Below the pieces are notes generated by a model, which was not told where the DNA came from, did not search any database, and saw nothing but the letters and a program-made list of their open reading frames with translations. Below, piece by piece: positions 1 to 11,615 of a stretch of 64,000 nucleotides of DNA (the first letter of the stretch is position 1; every line of letters starts with the position of its first letter). Source of the DNA: Pseudovirgaria hyperparasitica. Its lineage: Eukaryota > Ascomycota > Dothideomycetes > Acrospermales > Acrospermaceae. Location: positions 558,001 to 622,000 of the forward strand of contig NW_022985562.1 of assembly GCF_010093815.1 (NCBI RefSeq). The letters run 5' to 3'. The position numbers and the translations under genes are program-made.

Positions 1-2057
1 TCGGAATGCAAAGCGTGCTTTTACGGTGGCCTGATACCTTTTAGACCGGACAGTGACATGCATTGTCGAACCTTCGTTGAATCGGACCTACCGTTCAGTC
101 GATCCATACTCTTAATGGTATATCGATACTTCATAAGGAAAATTTTCTTCATACCGTTGCCGCTTCAATGGACACAGAGGAGTGTGTAGCACCACGGTGC
201 CTCAAGGAGATATTGTTTGACTAGCTCTCGACGCAGACGCTATCCTCAAATCATATATGGAATTACTGATTGTGGTTAGGGCTGTCGGAGACAGCAGCGT
301 TACGATTGTCCTGTTATCTCTTGCCTCTTTGCCGCAGATACTGATACCCCAAGGCAGCCATCTGCTCTTGAGCATTTCTAGCAATGCTGAACACATCCTA
401 TTGCGTTTCCCGAGCCCCTATGAGCCAAGCCGTAGAGCTGATAGAACTCACCTGTTGTCGCAGACGCTATGCAGTACCATCAGATAGAGCTCAATAGGAG
501 TAAGGATCCCAGTTCTCAAACTTAGAGAGCAAGATACTCGTACGAAATCATCTATAAGAGCGATGTCGGCGTCACAATATTTCGAACACGAAGACTTTAG
601 CAAGAATGTCCGGCCAGAATTCTCCAGGCATGAAGAAGGTCCCCGGTGCATGTTGATAGTGGTTGGCTAGCACCGTTCATAGCAACCGCAAGTCCAGCGA
701 ATGCGGGCTAAAGCGTCAGTAGGCAGTAGAGCACACGGCGGTGATCGGATGCCGGCCGAGTATCATACTTTTCAACATGTATTCTGTTGCAAAATGATGA
801 TTGAGTGCTGCGTATTGTCGCCAGGCGCAGAGCAGGCTGACTTATGTCGGCAGCGGGGTGTCGGCAAAAGACCATGTCTCCCTGATTATCGATCGCAGTA
901 GTCATATTATCTCTTATAGCAATAAGAAATTTAGCCACATCGAGTTTCCAGGCTGTATCTAGAATACGATGCGCCTTGAAACGAGCCGAGCGCAAGCATC
1001 GTGAGAGGCGTGTGGTGTCGTGGGCATGTCGGCCGGGTCCGACAGTAGACACTACATAGGACGAGAATAGCGTCGCCGGCTAGGAATGCTGACAATGACG
1101 CAGATCTTGACGAATGCCATGCGCGATAGATCCAAGTGTAACGCGCGACCTGGGGCTATCTTCGTGGTTTTTGAGCTGCGTAGACAGGTCCTCAAGTTTC
1201 AACTTCCTCAGGAGTCAAGACAGTCTGTTTAGACTATTGGTTTAGTAAGATAAGACGTCTCCTAGAGCGAAGTGGAACTTTAGAAGCGAGAGTTCCGTAG
1301 TCGCGACATAAAGCGGTGCGTAGTAAGCGAATTGTATAGACAGAGCTATGATGAACATCATACAGTATATGTGGCGTTGAATGTGGCGGTGACGGCAGAA
1401 GCGGGTCTGGGCAGGCCCGCACCGTTCAGCCCTTTCTGTTCACAGCCAATCAGCACTCATCCCTTTATCATAAATGACAACAAACACATACACAAGGCAA
1501 GAAAAGACACCCCACTTCCCCACAATAAAAAGACGACCACTTCCGCCCCAAATGACGGCCGAGCAGTTTTATCATCAAAGCAACGGGGCGTGACGCACAG
1601 TGTAGAAGGAAAAGAAGACAAAAGGATCGAGTCCACGGCCGGGCCCGCTTTCACATCTCCTATTACTCCTCCCATCTGCCGTCCTCCGCCCTCCGTCTTC
1701 CGTTCCACGCGGCCCTCTAACACTCCCTGCAGTAGTAGCAGAACTTCCCGTCCCCTCCTACTAAATGCTACGTAGAAGGACTTTGGTCTAGCCAAACGGC
1801 CATTTCCATCCTCCACTAGACTATGGTGCGGCCATGGGTTAAGGCCTTATCATTGATGGCCATTATTCGTCCTGCCATGTCCGGATCTTCTGTCCTCGTG
1901 TCGGGTTCTTTCCAAATGATTATATGTCCTACCTGGGTCGCTGTTTCTTCCATTTTTATGCATTGTAGGGCTGTATCGACATCCACAATCACAATCACAT
2001 CTCCCAACCAATAGCCTTCAACAAGATAACCTCCCCTGAGGCGCTCGTCGGTCTACC
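1..2057. other. Intergenic, no gene supported
   Basis: Only short open frames under about 150 codons occur here on both strands. None shows a family motif or a splice pattern that extends it. The stretch from about 1430 to 1760 is rich in C and A with low-complexity runs, and the last few hundred bases before 2058 are probably promoter and 5' leader of the permease gene. No RNA gene or repeat was recognised. Confidence 0.5.
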
Positions 2058-3756
2058 ATGACGTACAACGACAGCAGTTCGGATCTGGAGAAGCAGCCCG
2101 TCAAAGCTGGTGACAATGATACCACCCCGACGGCAACCGCCAGGCACACGACAACTTCGTTTGCCGACAACACAGGTGCTGTGCCTGGTGAGAGCTTCGA
2201 GTATGGCAACTCTGTGTATGCAAGGCTACAGCGCTTCGCCGGCCGCTTCAATGTCGAGCAACGTGGCATCGAGCGCGTGCCCGAGGACGAGCGGACGGAT
2301 GATAAATACGGTCTCCTAAACGCTGGGACAATGGTACGTTAATGCTGATTTCGACATCCCCCGAGCCCGTACCACACTACACCGTACCACTTCATAACAT
2401 GCATCCACACTGCCATGTGTGCGCAAGTAACGACGACGGAAAGACTGACAATCCCAACAGTGGCTATCCGCAAACATGGTGGTATCCTCGTTCGCTATCG
2501 GCGTGCTAGGCAAGTCGCTGTTCTACCTAGGCTTCGTTGACGCCATCCTCGTCGTGCTCTTCTTCAACCTGCTCGGCACCCTGCCCGTGTGCTTCTTCTC
2601 GACCTTCGGCCCGCACTTTGGCCTGCGCCAGATGGTGCTGTCGCGCTTCTGGTTCGGCTGGTATGGCGTCAAGCTCATCGCCGTCTTCAACGTGCTCGCC
2701 TGTATTGGCTGGTCGTCCGTGAACGCCATCGTCGGCGCACAACTGCTCCACTCCGTCAACACCTCCGTGCCCGGTTGGGCCGGCATCGTGATCATCGCAC
2801 TGCTCACCCTCGCCATCACCGTCTTCGGCTACAAGATCGTGCACGCCTACGAGTTCTGGTCGTGGATCCCCACATTCGTCGTCTTCCTCATCGTGCTAGG
2901 CGTCTTCGCGCGCTCCGGCGACTTCGTAAACCTCCCCATGGCCGTCGGCACCAGCGAACTCGGCGGCGTGTTATCGTTCGGATCCGTCGTATTCGGATTT
3001 AGCACCGGGTGGAGTTCTGTGTCGGCTGATTATACTGTCTATCATTCAGCGGCTCGCTCCAAACCCGCCCTCTTCCTCGCCACATGGCTCGGCCTCATCG
3101 TCCCCTTGCTCTTCACCGAAACGCTCGGCGTCGCAATCATGACCGCCACATCCCTGAACATCTCGCCAAACGCCTACGCAACAGGCTACTCGTCCGCCGT
3201 CCTGCTCCCGCTCGGTACCTTCGGCCGCTTCTGCCTCGTCATGCTCGCCCTGTCCATCGTCGCAAACAACTGCCCAAATATCTACAGCATCGGGCTCACC
3301 GTGCAGGTCCTCAGCCGCCGCACACAGGCCGTGCCGCGCTACGTCTGGACCGTCGCCGGCTCCGCGGTCTACATCGCCATCGCAATCCCCGGCTACACCC
3401 ACTTCGAGACCGTGCTGGAGAACTTTATGAACTTCATCGGCTACTGGCTTGCTATCTATGAGGCTGTCGCACTGGTCGAGCATTTCGTATTCAGGCGCGG
3501 CTTTGCTGGGTATGACGTTACGTGCTATGATTGCCCGGAGAGGCTGCCACCAGGATTAGCGGCCATCGGTGCGTTTGGGTGCGGCATTGCCGGCATGGTG
3601 TTGGGGATGTCGCAGGTATGGTTCGTGGGGCCGGTAGCACTGCATGCTGGCGAGGCGCCGTATGGAGGCGATGTTGGATTCGAGCTTGGCTTTGCGTTTG
3701 CAGCGACGGCGTATATGGTATTGCGCCCTGTTGAGTTGCGGTATTTTAGGCGGTAG
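2058..3756 (+). CDS. Purine-cytosine permease (NCS1 family, Fcy2-like)
   Basis: Two exons, 2058-2333 and 2461-3756, joined across a 127-nt GT-AG intron, give 523 aa. The join reads ..NAGTM-WLSANMVV.., the classic entry into the first membrane helix of nucleobase:cation symporter-1 proteins. The N-terminal ~90 residues are hydrophilic and cytosolic. The rest is about twelve hydrophobic segments, ending in a short cytosolic tail. Family landmarks are the GLRQMVLSRFWFGWYG stretch after helix 2 and the FGFSTGWSSVSADYTVY region, which in Fcy2-type carriers contributes to substrate binding. The likely role is proton-coupled uptake of adenine, guanine, hypoxanthine and cytosine at the plasma membrane. 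Substrate preference cannot be told from sequence. The start is the first ATG of the exon and follows a plausible leader. It is convergent with the SDR gene downstream. Confidence 0.92.
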
Positions 3757-4086
3757 ATGGTGGTTGTTTCGAGTTGGGCTGTGTGTCAGTTTGTGGTGGT
3801 CTACAGACATATATACCCCTTTTTCTGGATGCGAACGAAACTGGTGTGTGCTGGGACTTACTTGTTGGAGTAATATACGACTTGTAAGGACTGATGAACC
3901 TGTTAAGTCTAGCACGGCGCAATACGCAAATCTTACAATACTCAGCCCGCTGCTGCATCACGACGCAGTGGTGTGTACATGGGCTCGTTGTAGAGCATAT
4001 CAAACATGCCGCAATGTATACTCTATCGAGAATGTCTATGATAATAGCATCTATAAGGCCCAATCGGCGCGCACCGATCGCACAAT
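3757..4086. other. Convergent 3' region between permease and SDR genes
   Basis: This 330-nt stretch lies between two convergent stop codons. It must hold both 3' untranslated regions. Overlapping small frames on both strands have no recognisable content. Confidence 0.5.
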
Positions 4087-5637
4087 CTACCGGACGGTAG
4101 GCAACGGGACTGGGACTACCGGCTTGGCCTCCTCTATGTTCTGCGTTGCCTGCTTCTTTTCCGCCGCACTTTTTGCCTCGAAGTTTCGGTTCCACACATA
4201 GACATCCTCTGCGATACCGTCAATCGACGCGATCGGACCCTTGTACCCCAGATCCTCTCTCGCGGCCTTGTCATTGAACGCAATGTGCTTGGTGCACATC
4301 TGGAAGAGCGCAGGCTGTAAGTTCTTGATGTCACCACTGAGTGGAGGTAGGAACGTCGCATATCGGCGTTGGATGGTGGCATATACCTCCACAAGGTGCG
4401 CGACACAGAGCATTGGAAACGCCGGGACGTACGGAAAGTTAATTGGCGTCTTTGAGAGCGTTGTGAGCATCTGGTAGAGGTCGACGTAGACAATGGGTCC
4501 CTTGGGATCCACCACGCAGTATGCCCGACCGCCTAGATCTTTCTTTGGTGACGGATCAACGAGCTTGAACTCGAAAAGCAAGTGTGCAATCGAGACATTC
4601 TGTGCGTTGACGAGATTTTGGACGTAGTTGGTGATCCAGCTAAGACAATTTAGCGACTCAATCTCACACGACAGGGACCTTATACCTTGGAGCTCCTGCA
4701 CGGTTGAGATATTGCCAAGTAACGCTGGAATTATCTTCTACGCCATGCCCATAAATGGCATGACCGGGTCTGATGGATCCTGTCCTGAAGCCTCCAGACT
4801 TGTTATCGGCTTGTAATACCAAGGTCTCGCCAAGATGCTTGGATTTGGCATAATTACCACAATACTCATAATGCTTCATCTCGGAGACTGGCTTGGGCGG
4901 ATCGGCATTGTCTATAACCTGAATGAGATTCTTGGGCCACCTGGCGAACGGCTCCGCAAAGTATTCGGCGTTGACGAGGGCAATCGAGCTTGATGATGTT
5001 GAAATGAGGATACTGGCTTTGGCCTCCTTGGCAGCCTCTATTACATTTGCTGTTCCATTCACATTGACCTTGAACACAGGGCCCATCAGGTCCTCGGCAC
5101 GCTCGAAAGAATTGATGATGGCGGCGCTGTGGAAGACGGTCAATGGCTGACCCGCGATATCCGACGGCCAAGGAGAGCTAAAAGCGCTCTTCACAGCAGC
5201 AGCATCAGTAATGTCGGTCTTGATAAAAGCCACGCGGTCCTTGACATCAGGTCTTATGTTGGGCTTAACATCAACGATTCGAATGGCTGCCGGCTTTTCC
5301 CCGCGCATAAGAAGATGCTGCGCGATCCAGCCACCGACAAGACCTGACGTTGAATGAGCGACATGTACCCGGGAGAGGACCATCGTGCATGCTTACCACT
5401 TCCGCCGACTATAATATACCGCCTTCCCGTCGCTGGTGGAATGAACTTGCGGACATCGATAGGGCTCTTCTTAACCCTTTCATAGGCCTCGAGGATTTCT
5501 TTACGCGTCACGCGATTCGGCGACAATGGCAAGATCTCCGGCGGCGTCGTGTTCATACGACTAATCAATCGTGACAGGACGACGGAGGCGGCGATGAAGA
5601 CCACCAAGACGACGTAGAAGCCTCCGAAATAGACCAT
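4087..5637 (-). CDS. Membrane-anchored 3-beta-HSD/sterol-4-carboxylate dehydrogenase-like SDR
   Basis: Three exons on the minus strand (5637-5397, 5343-4686, 4639-4087) with 52- and 46-nt introns give 483 aa. An N-terminal hydrophobic helix (about residues 8-26) anchors the protein. The Rossmann glycine motif GGSGLVGGW is split by intron 1 and becomes perfect only after splicing, strong evidence for the model. A Ser-rich ISTSSSS strand and YAKSK (the Tyr-xxx-Lys pair) complete the catalytic set of extended short-chain dehydrogenases of the 3-beta-hydroxysteroid dehydrogenase/isomerase type. By family the reaction is NAD(P)-dependent oxidation of a 3-hydroxy group on a sterol or related lipid at the ER. 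Erg26 itself is shorter and lacks this anchor, so a paralogue in specialised lipid metabolism is equally possible. The first ATG of the frame is at 5700, but 5637 begins the anchor and is preferred. Confidence 0.85.
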
Positions 5638-6370
5638 CTCAATGCTTTGAATGTTGCTATTACACCAGAGATCAAGAGTCGACAACTTGCAACGTAGCAA
5701 TCAGGGTGAGAAGGAGAACACGAAACTATGGGGTTGCGAGCTCGCGTGACTTGGACGACGGCGGTATTAGATTAGTTCTAATAATTAGTTGGTAGCCACT
5801 TTCAGGAAAAGGTCCGGGGCTAGAAGGTCCGAGGACACGAGGAGAGAATCATGAATGAGAGAATGAAGACGAAGAGTTGTCTAGAGCCGAAAGGATATCA
5901 AATAGCCCAAGACGGATGATGTTGTTGATGCTGTTGTGTCGCGTCAACTTAAAGTGTGCCTTACTGACGATGTTCAGGAGTTTCCACTGTCCTGATTAGG
6001 TAAATAGTTGACTTGAGTCAGTAAATAGGAAGGAGGGAAGAAGTTTTCTGGTGCGAGGTCGCACTGTTGTCTAATCAGGTGGTGTTTATATTCATTAACG
6101 TGACCTTGAATCTAAATTATATATACAATTCACACGCTTACGACCAGTGTCAGATCTTTATCTGGTATTATTACCCAGGTTGACTGATCTGAGACATGGT
6201 ACACTGTAGATTCTCCCATGGTTTAGCTGCCTATTTATAGCCGGTCTCGATTACTTCTACCGCCACACTAGGCCAAGCTTCCGCCGCAGTATCCCCGCCA
6301 TAAATTCCTCCCAAAACTCTACTCCACCACGCAGCTTGAAGCACAACATATAGAGCCAGACTTCACAACA
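5638..6370. other. Divergent promoter region, SDR / nudC
   Basis: About 730 nt lie between two divergent start codons and must contain both promoters. Nothing coding is visible. A pyrimidine- and CCA-rich leader precedes the nudC start from about 6260. Confidence 0.5.
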
Positions 6371-7016
6371 ATGTCCGACCGACCGGCTTCTCCCACGCCC
6401 TCAGAACGCGCAAAGGCCGACGCCGAGCTCAAGGCGAAAGAGGCCGCCGAGCAGGCTACCCTGCCCTACAAATGGACCCAGACGATCAAAGACGTAGACG
6501 TCACCGTCGAAGTCCCCGCAACACTCAAGGGCCGCGACTTGAACGTGCAGCTCAGCAAGACGAAGCTTGTAGTCGGTATCAAGGGCCAGCCGCCAATCAT
6601 TGAGGTAAGTCCTGGATAGGCCCCACACGGAGGGCGCTTTTATGCCTGTACTGACTATCATGTGCCAGGACGACCTGTTCTCCCCTATCCATGTCGACGA
6701 ATCTACCTGGACCCTCGAAACTGCGTCCGCTGGCAAGACCATCGAGGTTCACCTGGACAAAGTCAACCAAATGGAGTGGTGGCCGCACGTTGTCAAGTCC
6801 GCGCCCAAGATCGACACCAGCAAGATCACGCCCGAGAACAGCAAGTTGAGCGATCTGGACGGCGAGACGCGCGGCATGGTTGAGAAAATGATGTTCGATC
6901 AGCGGCAGAAGGAGGCTGGGCTGCCGAGCAGTGACGAGCAGAAGAAGATGGACATCTTGAAGAAGTTCCAGGCCGAGCATCCGGAAATGGATTTCTCCAA
7001 CGCGAAGATCTCGTGA
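6371..7016 (+). CDS. nudC: Nuclear distribution protein NudC (CS-domain)
   Basis: Exons 6371-6604 and 6669-7016, joined across a 64-nt intron (GTAAGT..CAG), give 193 aa, the short NudC form usual in ascomycetes. After a charged coiled N-terminus (residues 1-35) comes the CS/p23-like beta sandwich, beginning at [17 protein letters not shown]. It continues through the exon junction ([19 protein letters not shown]) to the diagnostic [10 protein letters not shown]. The C-terminal helix with [13 protein letters not shown] and the closing [10 protein letters not shown] are typical NudC. In Aspergillus NudC is needed for nuclear migration and works with dynein/LIS1 (NudF), acting as an Hsp90-type co-chaperone. 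The start is the first ATG after a CA-rich leader. Confidence 0.95.
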
Positions 7017-7304
7017 GACGAGATTCGAGTGGACGCTCGATTGAGAGAATAGGAAGGAACGTGTGATTGGTTTCTGTGAAAGAGGACATTCGACGACAAC
7101 TCCAAGACCAGGGGCCAGTACTAGTGCATAGAGAGCTGTGTAAGGGTATGAAGAGTCGCAGTCTGGAACACTTGGAGCCATGAATGATGTGTATCAAGAC
7201 TATGGGCATTACAAACCTATCAGCCGAGCTATAGGAACAGTATGTTGAACAGAGCATAGGCTTTCGGAAGACACTATAATACAAGCATAATATTACAAGC
7301 ACCC

Positions 7305-9579
7305 TCATGCCTCGCTATGCTTCAAATGATACGTCGCCAACTGACTCTCCGTCATCACACTCGGCGACTTGACCAACAAATCCTCGCCCTTCCCACTCTT
7401 CGGAAACGCAATCACATCTCGCACCGACTCCTTGCCCAGCATCACGGCGACCAGTCGGTCCAGTCCCAGGGCAATCCCCGCATGTGGCGGACACCCGGCC
7501 CGCAGCACATCCAACAAATGCTGAAAATGCCCGACCGACGCATCGCTCATCTGTAGCACATCCCGCAGCACTACCTCCTGCATTTCCGCATCGTGGATTC
7601 GCCGACTGCCCCCGCCTAGCTCTACCCCATTCACCACTATATCATAATGCTCTGCCCGCACGGATAGCGGCTCAGCAATTAGCTTTTCCACATCCGCTGC
7701 GCTCTTCGGCGCTGTGAACGGGTGGTGTGTCGCACAGATCCCTGCCGCCCCGCCCTGCCCGGGCTCGCCATCGCCGCCGTTACTCGCAACCGCCAAAAAC
7801 AGCGGAAAGTCGGTGACCCAGCACACCTTGACACCTGTTGGCGCCGGCATACAGCCAGCAGCCACAGCAGCCTTGTGCAGCGCCAGTCGCAAGTTGCCGA
7901 GCGGGGTGAACCCGCCGGCGAACGGGGCGCGCGGGCGCGCTTGCAGCACGAGTAGCGTACCCTCGTCATCTAGTTCGAGGTCGCTGGCGAGAACCTCGGC
8001 GGCTTCGAAGCCGAGTGCAGAGAGGCCTTGGAGCGGCTTGCGTGGGTCGAGGACGAAGATGCCCGGTTGGCCGGCCGGGTTTGAGAGGAATGGGGCTGCG
8101 GCTGAGGAGGACATGAAGGCGGATGCGAAGGCGTGGGTTTCACGGGCGGACGGCGAGATGGCGAGGCTCATGGCTTCGACGATTGGGTTTGAAAGGGGGG
8201 AGATTTTACTGATGAGATCGGCGGGAAGGAGGTGTTCGACGCGGTGGATCTAGTGGGGAGGGATTAGGAAAGCGGTGTTGGAGAGGGAGTAAATGGGCGT
8301 ACCTTCATGCCGCGTCTGAGATCGGGCTTGTCGGAGCCATACTGGGCCATTGCTTCTTCGTAGGTCAGGCGTGGGAATTTGCCTTCGAGGTTCTCGTGCT
8401 GGAGGTCTTTCCAGAGACCGCAAGCGGCAAGGTCCCGGAATAGGTCCTCGATGATATTCATTATGTCTTCGCCTGTTACAAAGGACATCTCTAGATCAAG
8501 CTACAATCAATCCGTTAAAGAACATCCATCGACTGTTGTGGGTAGCTCACCTGCGTGAATTCGGGTTGCCGGTCTGCCCGGAGGTCCTCATCCCTGAAGC
8601 ATTTCGCGATCTGGAAATATCTCGGGATCCCACTGGCCATCAATATCTGCTTGTACTGCTGGGGGCTCTGCGGCAGCGCATAGGCCAGTCCTTTCTTGCG
8701 CGTAGGGACCAAAAATTCGCGTGCGCCCTCAGGGGTCGACTTGAACAACAAGGGCGTCTCGACCTCCATGAACTCCTTTTGATGAAAGTGGCTCCTACAA
8801 TGCTGCAATAGTTTTGAACGAAATTCCAATGCGTCACGGAGTGATTTGCCTGTTCGCATCTGCAGATGGCGTTGCTCTGGCGCGAAGTTTGTTTCTTCCT
8901 GCGCGATGAGATCCTTGGGGAAGTCATTGAGAAGAACTATTTCCTCAAGTTCGAGCTCGAACGGCTTTATGACTTCTAGTCCTGCTAAGGTTTCGGATTT
9001 GGGGGCCTGGCGTTCCTTGAGGGTGCCTTTGATGGCAACCGGCGAGTTGTCACGGATATTGGCAAGTGCCTCGGCATGTTGCCCGAAAGAAATAACCTGG
9101 AGATTGTACTTGAGGTCTATACTTTGTAACTGCAGGAAGGACAATTTCTTGGACAGCTTTTGGCGGGAGCCTATGTATCCATGGACACAGATTTGGCTCT
9201 TGATGGCATCCTTTGAAAGCTGTTGTAGACTCTTGATGTCATGTGTTGCTGGGGGAATTGCGACTGAGCGTGATTAGTGGTAAGAAAGAAGACGACTCGT
9301 CATTTTCATACGTGATTTCTTGAATGCCTCCAGAGATGCGAGCGTCGCGGTGGCTTTCTGCTCGTCGTTCCCATTTGTGGAATAGTAGCCGCATCTTGAC
9401 TTTAGTCTAAGAGTTGAGCTCTGCAGCCGGTGACTCAGGTGTATACTGTGAACACTACCGGACTGGAAGAAGCGAGAAATCGCGATGTACGAATGCTTCG
9501 GCGTCACATGACGAGACATGGCCACTTGTCGATGAATACCGGAAGACAACGAGCGAGAAAGTCGCGATAGTGAAAACAC
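7305..9579 (-). CDS. MSD1: Mitochondrial aspartyl-tRNA synthetase
   Basis: Four exons on the minus strand (9579-9312, 9263-8551, 8500-8303, 8249-7305) give 707 aa, all junctions GT-AG and in phase. The first ~70 residues are rich in Ser, Arg and His with almost no acidic residues, as expected of a mitochondrial presequence. The OB-fold anticodon-binding domain follows ([12 protein letters not shown]...). The class II catalytic core has motif 2 [16 protein letters not shown], ending exactly at intron 2, and motif 3 [15 protein letters not shown] near the C-terminus. The GAD-like insertion lies between them. This is the bacterial-type AspRS (Msd1 in yeast), which charges mitochondrial tRNA-Asp. 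Exon 4 is clearly GC-rich compared with the other exons. Some open-reading programs start exon 2 at a TTG; the real start is the ATG at 9579. Confidence 0.94.
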
Positions 9580-11615
9580 GTCGGCACGTGACTGCGCTAA
9601 ACGAGATTGACGCTAGCGTCACAGCACAAATGTAATTCGCGTCGCCGTGGCTCTCTCGGTTTTTCTTCTTTATCCTTCCAGTTTAACCCAAGTGCGTCTC
9701 ACCAACATCCATCCTGACCGGCTGCAAATTGCTAACAACCATTCTAGATGATGAAAGCCTAGCGTGTACCCGATGAGCTGTCCTTTGTTTCCGGCGCTCT
9801 AAACTGCTCCCTTCACCGGGCTCAAGTGGTTGGGGTGTAGGTCCAGAGGCAGCGTGATATCGGCGTTCGGCACACCCATCTTGTTACTACAACGGACGCT
9901 ATATGGCATCTCTGATTCTATACTGGAAGGTGTACTGCACGAGGAACGGGTATGGCTTCGGTGAGGGCGTGACTCGAAAGAACGCCAGGTTGGCAGTGAA
10001 GGAGATATTATGCCGCCCGTCTTGTACCTATTGCGGTGGAGCGTCCAATGCGAGCTGCCTTGATCAGCCTTACAGATAGTACCGGGATTATGTCCTGGAG
10101 AAGCTACATACCGCGAAAGTATAATGGAGCCTGAGCACGATCATCGTTCGCGCCGTAACCACGTGTTGCAGTTCCTAGCATTGATATCCTTGCACCTCGT
10201 CCGGCCAAGCTCGTGAGCCTGACAGTTTCCTACGTCAGGCGAACGGCATTATCATGGATTATACGGCTGTACGATAGACTGCAGAAAGCTGACCACGTTG
10301 GACCGGTGTGTCCGTAACAGTATTCACGAGCGTGATACTGAGAAAGTTCGTTCACAAAGCCCACAATCAACTCCCTTAAATTGGAAATATCAAAATGTCA
10401 TATGTTGATCCTGGTTAGGAGTCACCATCCAATATACAGCATCGTCGTGGGACAATGCGTGGGCCACAAAAGGTTTCAATCCCGGAGCTGGAAAACGTCA
10501 ACCATGGATATCAACCGATAATAATGACCCATCGACTTTCTCATCCCAGCTCTCTTTCTCACAACAGGGGGCCTTATCTATTGGTTGCTGTGACATGCTT
10601 ATCATCACAGGGCAGGTCGCATTGGTACTATTGACAGCCAAACGAGAATGCACGGAAAGATCATGTGCAAATGACACTTTACAACATGGGGCGGCTCCAG
10701 ATGACACGCTGATTCACAACGCCACCGGAGGCCATGGACCAACATCATTGCCTTCTTATGGTAAGCAGGCGCAATTGTAATTCTGATACTCAATGCGTCG
10801 CGATACCATACGCCTAGGCTTGACTTCAGCCGCGCCTAACGTTCGTATATAACTTATCACCCAGGCGATATTCCTCTCGGAATGGAAACGCGTAACGGTA
10901 AATGAGGATTGACAGTATCCTACAAATGGAGGCGCAATTACTCCGTTCCCAAGCCCGTGGCGCAGAAGCATCCCTCAGTTACTAATAGCTCGCTGACATC
11001 GTGTCGTGGCTTCGTCATGGATGATCATCCAATCAACTGCACCCTAGTTTGCATGGGTAGGTCTCTATCACTCTTTTAGTTCCGAGCGGATGATCATATC
11101 AGCCGTTATATATTGCCTCGTTGCCTGAACACCGTTGCCGTGATGCATATGCGGGGCTAATATCATGGGCAAAATGAAAAGCCATATAATTCCATTTATG
11201 GTAGGATTCATGGAAATACGAGAGAAGAGTCCAATTTGCCATGTGTCTGGTTCGTAAATACTAACAGGTGAGGTTTACTAGCGAAGTCAGCCGCCAAGGG
11301 ATGTTCATCTTTATAGCAGAGTGAACAGTGCACGGGCCCAATCATGCTTATTATGCGTTTGCAATCGGCGAACCAGATCGGATTGTGGCCAGACAATTCA
11401 TGCAGACCAAACTTTTGGAGGCTGACAGCCTTGCAGGGATAGTATCGATTCAGGCTACAGAACCGCTTCTGTTCATCGCTAAATGCATCGACTCAGGATC
11501 CTTCATGATGCTCATTCCTAATAAACACCCCTTTCAGCCCACTTACATCTTTCAAAATCACTGCCTCACTGTTACTACAGATAACATTCGCTAAGTCTAA
11601 TATTTCTTTTGGAAG
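9580..11615. other. Long intergenic region, mostly without genes
   Basis: About 2 kb separate the synthetase start from the galactose oxidase start. Frames are short and overlap on both strands around 10.5-11.6 kb without recognisable content. The single item worth noting is the dsRBD-like open stretch at 9858-10079, listed separately. A polypyrimidine run followed by ATTCTAG near 9745 looks like a splice acceptor, but it has no good upstream exon. Confidence 0.45.
9858..10079 (+). pseudogene. Possible dsRNA-binding-domain exon or gene remnant
   Basis: Seventy-three sense codons run between two stops without a convincing start. The middle (about 9918-10010) reads WKVYCTRNGYGFGEG followed by VTRKNARLAVKEIL. 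That resembles the beta2-beta3-helix2 half of a double-stranded-RNA-binding domain: an NG turn, GEG, then basic residues leading into an Ala-containing helix. The usual first helix cannot be found in frame upstream, and no splice model I tried gives an ATG. It could be the 3' exon of a small fungal dsRBD protein or a decayed copy. The resemblance is by eye only. Confidence 0.25.

Noticed and set aside
202-1052. Open frames of 62-114 codons on both strands at the left edge
   Set aside because: They overlap each other on opposite strands, lack motifs, and no splice sites extend them.
2523-3483. Long antisense and shifted frames across the permease gene
   Set aside because: GC-rich codon bias of the real gene keeps other frames open; their translations are Arg/Asp/His-rich without any domain.
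9747-9910. Possible box C/D snoRNA (ATGATGA followed far downstream by CTGA)
   Set aside because: The distance between the boxes is about 150 nt and no terminal stem pairs, so the match is probably chance.
10498-11594. Small frames in the gap before the galactose oxidase gene
   Set aside because: Mutually overlapping on both strands, no motif, and no in-phase exon join found.
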